In this document: one piece after another, positions 1-8,452 of the stretch
How the letters are laid out: each line of letters starts with the position of its first letter
Position numbering within the stretch: position 1 is the first letter of the stretch
Origin: Aquirhabdus parva
GTDB lineage: Bacteria > Pseudomonadota > Gammaproteobacteria > Pseudomonadales > Moraxellaceae
DNA: 64,000 nucleotides
Direction: 5' to 3'
NCBI RefSeq assembly: GCF_003351745.1
Contig: NZ_CP031222.1
Span: forward strand, 788,207 to 852,206
The notes under the pieces: generated by a model
The model's input: the letters and a program-made list of their open reading frames with translations, nothing else
Database searches by the model: none
What the model was told of the DNA's origin: nothing
Position numbers and translations under genes: made by a program

Positions 1-1
1 T

Positions 2-448
2 GGTGTGCCGTATCATGTGGTGAAAGTCACCAAAGAGAATAAAGTTGAAGCTGAAGCCGAAATTCACGAGCTAATGGCTGGCAATGATGTACTGGTACTC
101 GCACGTTATATGCAAATCTTAAGCAGTGAGTTTGTTGAGAAGTGGTCCTATCGGGTGATTAATATCCATCATTCGTTTTTACCAGCGTTTGTTGGTGCAG
201 ATCCCTATCGTCAAGCCTATGAAAAAGGCGTGAAACTGATTGGTGCGACTGCACATTATGTGACGGCGGATCTAGACCAAGGGCCAATTATTGAGCAAGC
301 CGTGGAGCGTGTTAGCCATCGTTATACGGTTGAAGACCTGCGTGAATTGGGTGAAGATGTTGAACGTAATGTATTAACCCGTGCTGTGCGTTGGCATCTC
401 GAAGATCGTGTTATTGTGCATGATAATAAAACAATTGTTTTTGATTAA
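2..448 (+). CDS. purU: Formyltetrahydrofolate deformylase, C-terminal part (5' end outside window)
   Basis: The reading frame is open from the first bases and ends at TAA 446-448, so the gene begins upstream. The visible ~148 residues are the formyltransferase-like catalytic domain. They include the stretch [20 protein letters not shown], with the catalytic-type His and the SFLPAF loop, and then [17 protein letters not shown], the conserved Asp region of PurU and PurN proteins. PurU hydrolyses 10-formyl-THF to formate and THF, balancing one-carbon pools and feeding formate to purine synthesis. The N-terminal ACT domain that separates PurU from PurN is not visible, but the C-terminal sequence, with its ending HDNKTIVFD, is typical of PurU. 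A strong intrinsic terminator follows 20 nt after the stop. Confidence 0.93.
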   Translation, partial: GVPYHVVKVTKENKVEAEAEIHELMAGNDVLVLARYMQILSSEFVEKWSYRVINIHHSFLPAFVGADPYRQAYEKGVKLIGATAHYVTADLDQGPIIEQAVERVSHRYTVEDLRELGEDVERNVLTRAVRWHLEDRVIVHDNKTIVFD

Positions 449-467
449 AATTAATTCCTTCGTTGTT

Positions 468-494
468 GCCCCCTTTTCAAAGGGGGCTTTTTTT
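468..494 (+). terminator. Intrinsic terminator of purU
   Basis: A 9-bp stem GCCCCCTTT / AAAGGGGGC (468-476 with 479-487) with a 2-nt nominal loop is followed by seven T (488-494). Its T-run touches the likely TTG start of the next gene, and its AGGGGG right arm is in position to serve as that gene's ribosome binding site. Confidence 0.85.
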
Positions 495-1866
495 GGAAGT
501 CACCTCTTTGGCACATCACCACACACCGACATATACGCTGGGCCTCTTGCTGAGTCTTTATATTGCCCAAGGGTTGCCAGCTGGTTTTTTAACGCAGGCG
601 CTTCCTGCGATCCTACGTCAATATCACGTATCGCTGACAGTCATTGGTTGGTCGGGATTACTGTTGTTTCCTTGGGCGGTGAAATTTTTGTGGGCGCCAG
701 TAGTGGATCATCATTACAGCGAGAAAGTTGGCCAAAGCCGGAGTTGGATATTACCAATGTCCAGTCTAGCCATTTTGATTCTGCTGTGTGTGGCTATGTT
801 TGAACCCACCTCATTGGTTCATCCTACGTCCGCATTCGTATTATTTGGTTTGTTATTTTTGCTCAGCATCGTGGGCGCAACACAGGATATTGCGACGGAC
901 GGACTTGCGGTACGTATGCTTGGCAGTGAGGCGCGCAGTGCAGGGAATGCTGTTCAGGTGACTGGCTATCGCATTGGCTTGATCGTTGGTGGCGGTTTGC
1001 TGTTGATCGTGATGGATTATTGGTCGTGGATGGCGGTGTTTTTTGCCATGATTGGACTTGTTATTCTCAATACTTTGCCGGTTCTGTTTTTTAAAGAGCC
1101 ACTATGGTTGGAGCGTAAAGCAAAGCAAACGAATCACATTCAACCCTCTCGATCTGATCAACTTTCTTCAGTTGAACAATTAAAAATGAAGGTCAGTCAG
1201 TTTTGGGCGAAATTTCAGATTCAGTTTGGCTATTTCTGGTCGAATACAGAGATGCGTGCATGGTTACTTGTGCTGCTGGTTTTTAAAATTGCGGATTATA
1301 TGTCGAGTGGGATGGTCAAACCCATGATGGTCGATATGGGTTTTAGCCTATCCAAGATTGGTTTTTGGGGAACTATCTTAGGTTCTGCATCATCTTTAGT
1401 GGGGGCTGCTTTGGCGGCCCTGCTGATGCGGCATATGCGCAGGGTCACGGCGCTCTGGGTGTTTAATGGCTTACAAGCATTGACAACGGGACTGTACAGC
1501 TTAATTGCTTTGCTCCACTCACAGGGTTATGCCCTGCAAGGTTGGGAGTTATATGCGGCAAATGCGATAGAGCATGTTGCTGCTGCAATGGCTATGGTCG
1601 GTTTGCTGACGGTTGCGATGGACTATGCGCGTCCTGCGCATGCGGGCAGTGATTTTACCTTTCAAGTTTGCGCGATGACAATATTGGGTGGAATGGGTTA
1701 TTTGATCAGTGGCTATCTGGCTAATGGTTTAGGTTATACAGCCCAGTTTGGGCTGTCGGCAGGTTTGGGGATAGTTCTTCTCTTACCCATTCTGTATTGG
1801 GGGCGTTTGTTTCATCAGCCTCCAACTGCAAGCACCTCTTTGCATATTAAGCAACTGGGTGAATGA
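493..1866 (+). CDS. AmpG/RhtX-like major facilitator permease
   Basis: A ~457-residue polytopic membrane protein with about 12 hydrophobic helices. The N-terminal stretch, with LYIAQGLPAGF and then FPWAVKFLWAPVVD, is the signature of the AmpG-type MFS branch. That branch includes AmpG (anhydromuropeptide import) and RhtX/FptX (siderophore import). The sequence cannot tell which substrate is used; no siderophore or ampC gene is adjacent. The frame is open from TTG 463, but that start lies inside the purU terminator. TTG 493 (SD-like AGGGGG at 481-486) or TTG 508 is more plausible; no ATG is available near the first membrane helix. It converges tail to tail with the methyltransferase gene, leaving 11 nt between stops. 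Confidence 0.8.
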   Translation: MEVTSLAHHHTPTYTLGLLLSLYIAQGLPAGFLTQALPAILRQYHVSLTVIGWSGLLLFPWAVKFLWAPVVDHHYSEKVGQSRSWILPMSSLAILILLCVAMFEPTSLVHPTSAFVLFGLLFLLSIVGATQDIATDGLAVRMLGSEARSAGNAVQVTGYRIGLIVGGGLLLIVMDYWSWMAVFFAMIGLVILNTLPVLFFKEPLWLERKAKQTNHIQPSRSDQLSSVEQLKMKVSQFWAKFQIQFGYFWSNTEMRAWLLVLLVFKIADYMSSGMVKPMMVDMGFSLSKIGFWGTILGSASSLVGAALAALLMRHMRRVTALWVFNGLQALTTGLYSLIALLHSQGYALQGWELYAANAIEHVAAAMAMVGLLTVAMDYARPAHAGSDFTFQVCAMTILGGMGYLISGYLANGLGYTAQFGLSAGLGIVLLLPILYWGRLFHQPPTASTSLHIKQLGE

Positions 1867-1877
1867 ATCTTAAAGAT

Positions 1878-2627
1878 TTAATGGACTCGTCCGACACGTA
1901 ATGCAATTGGCCATTCAATTTTCCGTAAGGTTTCAGGTTTTCCCCAAAGCGGCCGTAATGTGGCTTCAAGTTCCGGAATCGGGTTGTGGCCTGTTGAGGC
2001 CATGTATTGCTTGGTCGCAGACCATGTAGCTTGGTAACCGATGAAATGGGGTAGCGACCACTCGGCTTCTAATTTAAATGTAGGTGCGCTGATTTCCTCG
2101 AAAGGGAAGGGCAAATCGCGATATAGATTCTCAACCCACTTTCGCTCGGGTGGCCAGTAATTGCCGATGATATCGTGATAATAGTGCAGTGATGGAACAT
2201 CAATAGTTTCATCGACACGATGATGCGCATAGGTAATTAGTGCAATTACGCCTTGCGGTTTGAGGACACGTTTAGCCTCAGCATAGAACGCATCAAAATC
2301 AAACCAGTGTACCGCCTGTGCGACGACAAGGAGATCAACCGATTGATCTGGCAAGTTTGTGTGCTCGGCAGGTGCAACGCTGAATTGTACATTTGCGGGA
2401 CCTGTTGCCTGTGTGATCTGATCCACTGAGGCATCTGTTGCCGCAACCTGAGTAAAATATTGAGCTAAATGTTTTGCCGCTTGACCATTTCCCGTAGCAC
2501 AATCCCACGCAAGCTCATGTTCTACACATAAACTAGATAGCCAAGTGAAAAGCGCATTCGGGTAGTCTGGCCGAAAAGTTGCGTATGCATTGGCAAGAGA
2601 TGAGAAATGGTCTTTAAACGTTGACAT
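1878..2627 (-). CDS. Class I SAM-dependent methyltransferase
   Basis: A 249-residue soluble protein. Residues ~40-50 (WDCATGNGQAA) form the glycine-rich SAM-binding motif I. LPDQSVDLLVVAQAVHWFDFD (about residues 92-112) matches motifs II/III of the Methyltransf_11 family, with the HWFD variant often seen in small-molecule methyltransferases. The substrate is unknown. It is transcribed divergently from tcyP across a 228-nt promoter region and ends 11 nt from the convergent permease gene, so it appears monocistronic. Confidence 0.85.
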   Translation of the reverse strand: MSTFKDHFSSLANAYATFRPDYPNALFTWLSSLCVEHELAWDCATGNGQAAKHLAQYFTQVAATDASVDQITQATGPANVQFSVAPAEHTNLPDQSVDLLVVAQAVHWFDFDAFYAEAKRVLKPQGVIALITYAHHRVDETIDVPSLHYYHDIIGNYWPPERKWVENLYRDLPFPFEEISAPTFKLEAEWSLPHFIGYQATWSATKQYMASTGHNPIPELEATLRPLWGKPETLRKIEWPIALRVGRVH

Positions 2628-2713
2628 GGTGAGCTTCTTCTTTTTTGGGTACTGGACAAAAACTGCCTCAACATAGCATTAAATTTGTGTCATCGACTAC
2701 TTCCAAAGTTGTG

Positions 2714-2823
2714 CCATTTGGTTATAGGTCTTTAATATTTTTTAGAGATAAGCTATTCGTCATGCGTTATTAAAACCTCAGAATGACTTAATGGTAATAT
2801 GTTTTATAAACCATTTGGTTATA
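2714..2823. promoter_or_regulatory. Two copies of a 13-bp direct repeat in the tcyP promoter region
   Basis: CCATTTGGTTATA occurs identically at 2714-2726 and 2811-2823, 97 bp apart, in the intergenic region between the methyltransferase and tcyP. The second copy sits in AACCATTTGGTT, whose AACCA/TGGTT arms form an inverted repeat. It ends 31 nt before the tcyP ATG. The layout suggests two binding sites for a regulator; which one is unknown. Confidence 0.45.
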
Positions 2824-2854
2824 AATGTTGAGATAAGTCAGTGGAGCTTTTGAG

Positions 2855-4246
2855 ATGAATTTAGCATTGGTGATCAATGTCGTGGTGTTCATCGGTTTGC
2901 TGGTGCTACTCGGTCAGACACAGCGGACATCTTGGAGCCTTGCTAAAAAAGTATTGGCAGGTCTTACGATCGGTGTGGTCTTTGGTCTGGCATTACAGCT
3001 TATCTATGGGCCAACAAACGCAGTCCTTAAAGAGTCAATTACCTGGTTTAATATCGTGGGCAATGGTTACGTCCAGTTGCTTGAAATGATTGTGATGCCG
3101 CTGGTATTCGCATCGATTTTAAGCGCGGTTGCCAAACTACATAATGCATCTTCTTTGGGCAAGATCAGCTTCCTCACCATAGGGATATTATTGTTCACCA
3201 CCTTGATAGCAGCACTTGTTGGGGTGTTGATGACCAATCTTTTTGGTTTGACTGCTGAAGGTCTGGTGCAAGGTGCTAAGGAAACAGCACGTTTAACGGC
3301 AATTCAAACCAATTATGTCGGTCAATTGACTGATCTCTCAGTGCCGCAATTGATTTTGTCATTTATTCCTACCAATCCTTTTGCCGATTTAACTGGGGTT
3401 AAACCGACCTCGATTATCAGTGTGGTGATCTTCGCAGCACTACTGGGTGTTGCATCTCTACAGCTTTTGAAAGACGATGAGGTAAAAGGCCGACAGGTTC
3501 TTGTTGCGATTGATACGATACAAGCGTGGGTCATGAAACTGGTCCGCTTAGTGATGAAGTTGACACCTTACGGTGTACTTGCTTTGATGACCAAGGTTGT
3601 CGCAGGTTCAAATATTCAGGACATCATTAAGCTCGGAAGTTTTGTAATTGCTTCTTACCTCGGCCTTGCGATCATGTTTATTGTACATGCACTCCTGCTG
3701 AGTTTGGCGGGGATTAATCCTGCCAAGTTCTTTCGAAAAATATTGCCTGTCCTGACTTTTGCATTTACCAGTCGCTCCAGTGCGGCGAGCATTCCGCTCA
3801 ACGTTGAAGCGCAAACACGACGTATTGGTGTACCCGAGTCGATTGCCAGCTTTTCTGCATCCTTTGGTGCAACCATTGGACAGAATGGCTGTGCGGGGCT
3901 TTATCCAGCGATGCTGGCGGTGATGGTCGCGCCGACGGTTGGGATCAATCCCCTAGATCCAGTGTGGATTGCGACATTGGTCGGCGTGGTAACCTTGAGT
4001 TCCGTTGGCGTAGCAGGGGTGGGCGGCGGTGCAACTTTTGCGGCACTGATTGTGCTGCCTGCCATGGGCTTGCCGGTGACTTTGGTGGCACTTCTAATCT
4101 CGGTTGAGCCGTTGATCGACATGGGGCGTACCACGCTCAATGTCAGTGGTGCGATGACTGCAGGTACGATTACGAGTCAAATATTGGGGCTCACTGATAA
4201 GACTATTTTTGATCATGAAGAAGAGGTCGAGTTGGTTCATCGCTAG
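2855..4246 (+). CDS. tcyP: L-cystine / dicarboxylate:cation symporter family transporter
   Basis: A 463-residue polytopic membrane protein of the DAACS (sodium/proton:dicarboxylate symporter) family. The N-terminal region ([22 protein letters not shown]) and the stretch [20 protein letters not shown] followed by [20 protein letters not shown] resemble TcyP/YdjN cystine importers more than DctA or GltP. Such proteins import L-cystine as a sulfur source. Start ATG 2855 has a GGAG 8 nt upstream. The gene is monocistronic and ends at a bidirectional terminator shared with aspS. The upstream 13-bp repeats may be its control sites. Confidence 0.85.
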   Translation: MNLALVINVVVFIGLLVLLGQTQRTSWSLAKKVLAGLTIGVVFGLALQLIYGPTNAVLKESITWFNIVGNGYVQLLEMIVMPLVFASILSAVAKLHNASSLGKISFLTIGILLFTTLIAALVGVLMTNLFGLTAEGLVQGAKETARLTAIQTNYVGQLTDLSVPQLILSFIPTNPFADLTGVKPTSIISVVIFAALLGVASLQLLKDDEVKGRQVLVAIDTIQAWVMKLVRLVMKLTPYGVLALMTKVVAGSNIQDIIKLGSFVIASYLGLAIMFIVHALLLSLAGINPAKFFRKILPVLTFAFTSRSSAASIPLNVEAQTRRIGVPESIASFSASFGATIGQNGCAGLYPAMLAVMVAPTVGINPLDPVWIATLVGVVTLSSVGVAGVGGGATFAALIVLPAMGLPVTLVALLISVEPLIDMGRTTLNVSGAMTAGTITSQILGLTDKTIFDHEEEVELVHR

Positions 4247-4263
4247 GGAGTGGACGTATGAAT

Positions 4264-4297
4264 AAAAAAGCCCAGTCAAATGACTGGGCTTTTTTTA
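4264..4297. terminator. Bidirectional terminator between tcyP and aspS
   Basis: An A-run, the stem GCCCAGTCA / TGACTGGGC with an AA loop, and a T-run of seven. The symmetrical A and T tracts allow termination from both sides, which suits the convergent genes. Confidence 0.9.
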
Positions 4298-4316
4298 GAT
4301 CGCTACAAAAGCAAGA

Positions 4317-6128
4317 TTACGCTTTTGCGTCATCCGCTTTTGGTTTTTCGCGTAAGCGAATACCCAGGTCACGTAGTTGATTGGGTTCAACTGGCGCTGG
4401 TGCTTGAGTCAATGGACATTCCGCAGTTTTGGTTTTCGGGAATGCAATGACATCACGAATCGAAGATGCGCCAGTCATGAGCATGATCAAGCGATCTAAA
4501 CCGAATGCCAAACCACCATGCGGCGGCGCACCGTATTTCAGCGCATCAAGCAAGAAGCTGAACTTGTCTGCGGCTTCTTCATCAGAAATACCGAGCGCTT
4601 CAAACACGGCTTTTTGCATTTCTACTGTGTAGATCCGCAAGCTACCGCCACCAAGTTCAGTTCCGTTCAACACCATGTCATAAGCGACGGATGTTGCGGC
4701 ACCCGGATCAGCCTTCATTTCTTCTACGCTGACTTTAGGTAGCGTGAATGGATGGTGAACCGAAGTCCATTGCCCATCACCAACTTCTTCAAACATCGGG
4801 AAGTCAACAACCCATAGTGGTGCCCACTCTGTGGTTGACATACCGAGGTCATGACCGATTTTGATACGCAGGGCGCCCATAGCATCGTTGACGATTTTGG
4901 CTTTGTCCGCACCAAAGAAAATCAAGTCGCCGTTTTGTGCGCCGGTGCGTTCAATGATGGTTTGTAGTGCGGCATCTGGGAAGAACTTGACGATCGGGGA
5001 TTGCAGACCAGTTTCTTTGCCATCCAAACCATTGTTGATTTTGGTGATGTCGTTGATCTTGATGTATGCCAGCCCTTTGGCGCCGTAGATGCCGACGAAT
5101 TTGGTGTAGTCATCAATTTTACCACGTGACAAGTCACCTGCATTCGGCACGCGTAATGCGACGACACGACCTTTAGGGTCTTTGGCAGGGGCTGCGAAAA
5201 CTTTGAATTCGATGTCTTGCAGCAGATCCGCAACGTCAACCAATTCAAGAGGAATCCGCAGGTCGGGCTTGTCTGAAGCAAAGCGACGCATGGCTTCGGC
5301 ATAGGTCATGCGTGGGAATTTATCAAACTTCACACCCATGAGGTTATCAAACAGCTTGACGATCATACCTTCCATCATAGTCATGATGTCTTCGTCATCC
5401 ATGAATGACGTTTCAACGTCGATCTGGGTGAATTCAGGTTGACGATCCGCACGTAGGTCTTCGTCACGGAAACATTTTGCGATCTGATAGTAACGATCAA
5501 AACCAGACACCATCAGCAATTGTTTAAACAGTTGCGGAGATTGCGGCAGTGCAAAGAAGCTACCGGGTTGGGTACGTGACGGTACGAGATAGTCACGCGC
5601 GCCTTCAGGTGTTGCACGGGTCAGAATCGGGGTTTCGACATCCAGAAAGCCATTCTCATCCAGATAGTTACGGATTTGACTGGTGACTTTCGAGCGGAAG
5701 CGCATACGCTCGAGCATTTCTGGACGACGCATGTCGAGATAACGATATTTAAGGCGGTTTTCTTCTGAAACGTTGGTGAAATCATCGTTCAGTGGGAAAG
5801 GCGGTGTTTCTGAAGTCGCCAAGACTTCGATTTCTTTTGCCAAGACTTCTATTTGACCACTGATCATGTTGGCATTTTCGGTACCGGCATAGCGTGCACG
5901 GACGCGGCCAGTGATCTTCAGTACATATTCACTACGAACACGATCCGCAGTAGCGAATGCTTCTGGAGTATCTGGATCGATAACGACTTGCACGAGGCCA
6001 TCACGGTCGCGCATATCCAGGAAAATCACGCCACCGTGGTCACGGCGACGATGTACCCAACCACAGAGGGTAACTGTTTGTTCTAAAAGAGCTTCGGTAA
6101 GTGTGCCGCAGTAATGGGTGCGCATCAT
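4317..6128 (-). CDS. aspS: Aspartyl-tRNA synthetase
   Basis: A class II aminoacyl-tRNA synthetase that charges tRNA-Asp. From the start [10 protein letters not shown] the order is: the OB-fold anticodon-binding domain ([20 protein letters not shown]), the motif 2 region ([20 protein letters not shown]), the bacterial insertion (GAD) domain in the middle, and motif 3 ([15 protein letters not shown]) near the C terminus. The frame is open to 6206, but the extra 26 residues have no counterpart in the family. The MMRTHYCG start at 6128 (tandem ATG ATG) matches known AspS proteins and gives 603 residues, the usual bacterial length being about 590. Monocistronic. Confidence 0.96.
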   Translation of the reverse strand: MMRTHYCGTLTEALLEQTVTLCGWVHRRRDHGGVIFLDMRDRDGLVQVVIDPDTPEAFATADRVRSEYVLKITGRVRARYAGTENANMISGQIEVLAKEIEVLATSETPPFPLNDDFTNVSEENRLKYRYLDMRRPEMLERMRFRSKVTSQIRNYLDENGFLDVETPILTRATPEGARDYLVPSRTQPGSFFALPQSPQLFKQLLMVSGFDRYYQIAKCFRDEDLRADRQPEFTQIDVETSFMDDEDIMTMMEGMIVKLFDNLMGVKFDKFPRMTYAEAMRRFASDKPDLRIPLELVDVADLLQDIEFKVFAAPAKDPKGRVVALRVPNAGDLSRGKIDDYTKFVGIYGAKGLAYIKINDITKINNGLDGKETGLQSPIVKFFPDAALQTIIERTGAQNGDLIFFGADKAKIVNDAMGALRIKIGHDLGMSTTEWAPLWVVDFPMFEEVGDGQWTSVHHPFTLPKVSVEEMKADPGAATSVAYDMVLNGTELGGGSLRIYTVEMQKAVFEALGISDEEAADKFSFLLDALKYGAPPHGGLAFGLDRLIMLMTGASSIRDVIAFPKTKTAECPLTQAPAPVEPNQLRDLGIRLREKPKADDAKA

Positions 6129-6495
6129 GGTGCGAGATGTCCAACGTATTCTATAAAGGGCAAGATTATGCCGTATGCAGCTAGGTAGGACAAGGGATTC
6201 AGGCATATTCGCGTGAATTGAGTTGATTCATCTTATGGAGATTTGTAGGCGTAACCATCCGGTTGGGGAAAACTGTATTTATAAAAATATTGAACATTTG
6301 GTCAAAATTATTTAAGCGACATGTAGTCAATAAGTTTCTTCTATCTTTAATCAAAATATTAATTTTAAAGAATTTTAATACACATGCTTAATCTAACTAT
6401 TCATTATGCCAATGACACCTAGTGATAAATTCAATTGGTCATCCCTGCATAAAAACGGGATAATAAGGCTGTCTCATTTCTTGATAGACGCCGTC
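6129..6495. other. Divergent promoter region between aspS and an MFS exporter gene
   Basis: About 367 nt are free of a supported gene once the conserved starts are used. Both flanking frames remain open into it (aspS to 6206, the MFS gene from 6406). The middle, about 6280-6400, is AT-rich and presumably holds the two promoters. I found no convincing operator, hairpin or RNA gene here. Confidence 0.5.
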
Positions 6496-7704
6496 ATGAC
6501 CGCTTTACCAACCGCACCAGCCACCCAATCCGTTCAAACCAAGCATATGCCACCTGCCTTAGTGGTGTTGATGTCTATCGCGACAGGGATATCCGTTGCC
6601 AGTTTGTATTATGCGCAGCCCTTACTCCATACCCTAGCGCTTGAGTTTCATCTGACAAGTAGCGAGGCGGGTGGTATCGTGACAACTGCACAAATTGGCT
6701 ATGCGATGGGCTTATTACTGATCGTGCCTTTAGGTGATCGCTTTGAGCATCGGCGCTTAATTGTGATCATGACCTTGCTTGCCGCAGTGGGTTTAGCTTT
6801 AACGGCAATTGCACCAAGCTTTACCCTATTACTCATCGCAACGGGTTTGACCGCGTTATTCACCGTCGTTGCCCAGATTTTATTACCCTTTGCGGCAACA
6901 CTTGCTGCGGATGACGAACGGGGTAAAGTCGTGGGCACGGTCATGAGCGGTTTATTGATGGGCTTATTACTCGCACGTACGGCTTCGGGATTATTGTCTT
7001 CATTGGGGAGTTGGCGCACGGTCTATGCTGTAGCCGCAATAGCGATGACCATACTGGCCTTTGTCCTCTATCGCGCATTACCGCCTTATCGTAAGATGTC
7101 ATCGCTCCCTTATCCGCAGCTGATTTTATCTGTGCTGCGTTTATTTTTAGAAGAGCGGGTTTTACGCGTACGAGCATTGATTGGTGGATTGATCTTTGCC
7201 GTCTTTAGTGTGCTATGGACATCGATGGCTTTTTTGCTTGCTCAAGATCCGTTTCATTATTCTGATGGCACGATTGGGCTGTTTGGATTAATCGGTGCCA
7301 TTGGCGCGCTTGCCGCTTCGGGTGCGGGTCGTCTGGCAGATCGTGGTCTGGGTGGTCGTGTCACGACTTTTGGTTTAGTCATTTTGTTATTGTCTTGGCT
7401 TGCCATGGTTTTTGCTCCGATTTCAGTTTTTGCTTTGATCGTTGGTATCTTGCTTCTTGATCTTGCAGTACAAGCGATCCATGTCAGTAATTTAAATGCA
7501 CTGTTTAATAAACGTCCTGAAGCACGGAGTCGTTTGAATTCCGGCTATATGACGTCTTATTTTATTGGCGGAGCATTGGGTTCGGTCCTTTCTGCCAATG
7601 CCTATCAATATGCGGGTTGGCAAGGAGTTGTTTGGGTGGGTGCGGGTTTGAGTGCATTGGCACTGTTGGTGTGGTTTTGGAGTTTAGCGCCGATACGGCG
7701 CTGA
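6496..7704 (+). CDS. MFS drug/metabolite exporter (DHA1-like)
   Basis: About 402 residues with 12 predicted membrane helices. YYAQPLLHTLALEF at the first periplasmic loop and GDRFEHRRLIVIMTLLAA (the MFS motif A region between helices 2 and 3) place it among COG2814-type proton-driven exporters. The substrate is unknown. The frame is open from ATG 6406, but the first 30 residues are polar and unlike the family, so ATG 6496 was chosen; no strong SD precedes either. The RidA-family gene follows after 30 nt and is probably co-transcribed. Confidence 0.8.
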   Translation: MTALPTAPATQSVQTKHMPPALVVLMSIATGISVASLYYAQPLLHTLALEFHLTSSEAGGIVTTAQIGYAMGLLLIVPLGDRFEHRRLIVIMTLLAAVGLALTAIAPSFTLLLIATGLTALFTVVAQILLPFAATLAADDERGKVVGTVMSGLLMGLLLARTASGLLSSLGSWRTVYAVAAIAMTILAFVLYRALPPYRKMSSLPYPQLILSVLRLFLEERVLRVRALIGGLIFAVFSVLWTSMAFLLAQDPFHYSDGTIGLFGLIGAIGALAASGAGRLADRGLGGRVTTFGLVILLLSWLAMVFAPISVFALIVGILLLDLAVQAIHVSNLNALFNKRPEARSRLNSGYMTSYFIGGALGSVLSANAYQYAGWQGVVWVGAGLSALALLVWFWSLAPIRR

Positions 7705-7734
7705 GATGTTTATCACAATACAATGAGGTGATGT

Positions 7735-8238
7735 ATGAGTTCGCTTACAGGTTTAACACGATACCCATTTCCTGCAAACGATGAGGAAGTGGCGCACGCA
7801 CAAGGACCACAAGCTGGTGATCAGGTTATTGCGAAGTCAGGGACGTTACCGTTTTTGTTAGCGACAGGGGTCGCAACGACTCAAGAAATTATCTTTTTAA
7901 GCGGGCATACGCCTCCGGTGATTAATCCGTCGGCAGCACTGGATAGCATTGAGGCCTTTGGTGATACTCGTGTGCAAACGATCGGCGTCTTTGAGGAGCT
8001 CCAAAAATCGTTAGCACAATTAGGCTTAACGTTTGCAAACTTGGTCAAGCTGCAAGTCTTTTTGGTGGGTGATCCTGCCTTACAGGGTCGTATGGACAAT
8101 GAGGGCTTTTCATCAGCCTATGCAGAGTTTTTTGGCACGCGTGAGCAACCACATTTAGTGTCGCGAACACGGGTTCAGGTGGTCAGTCTGGTTAATCCCG
8201 GTTGGTTAGTTGAAATTGAGGCAGTTGCAGCGCGCTAA
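7735..8238 (+). CDS. RidA (YjgF/YER057c/UK114) family protein
   Basis: A 167-residue soluble protein. The last ~110 residues follow the RidA fold: IIFLSGHTPPV, then VFEELQKSLAQLGLTFANLVKLQVFLVG, then SRTRVQVVSLVNPGWLVEIEAVA. Canonical RidA proteins hydrolyse reactive enamine/imine intermediates. This one is about 35 residues longer at the N terminus than RidA (~130), and its SRTRVQV replaces the usual PARxxV, so the active-site Arg is shifted or uncertain. It lies 30 nt behind an MFS exporter, with GAGGTG as SD. The pairing suggests handling of one metabolite, but which is not visible. Confidence 0.85.
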   Translation: MSSLTGLTRYPFPANDEEVAHAQGPQAGDQVIAKSGTLPFLLATGVATTQEIIFLSGHTPPVINPSAALDSIEAFGDTRVQTIGVFEELQKSLAQLGLTFANLVKLQVFLVGDPALQGRMDNEGFSSAYAEFFGTREQPHLVSRTRVQVVSLVNPGWLVEIEAVAAR

Positions 8239-8452
8239 CTTCTGCTCCGCCTAATCTGATCCTCATGAGGACTTCGTTATCCGAAGTCCATCTCATATCT
8301 TCGTTTTATATTTAGCATATTCAGTTAGGCACAACATTTTTATGATTTAAATTATGTTTAATTTTTATATAAACTAACATTAATAATGTATTTTATTTAT
8401 ATTATTGGTAACGATAGCATGAGAACATTCAGATCATCATTGGGGTAGATGA

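Noticed and set aside
381-803. 140-codon open frame across the purU end and permease start
   Set aside because: Overlaps two real genes in another frame, has no family likeness and no SD; a shadow frame.
8340-8410. Possible Fur or Zur box before the TonB receptor gene (AATAAT...ATTATT)
   Set aside because: The region is simply AT-rich; no arrangement fits the Fur or Zur consensus well enough to call.
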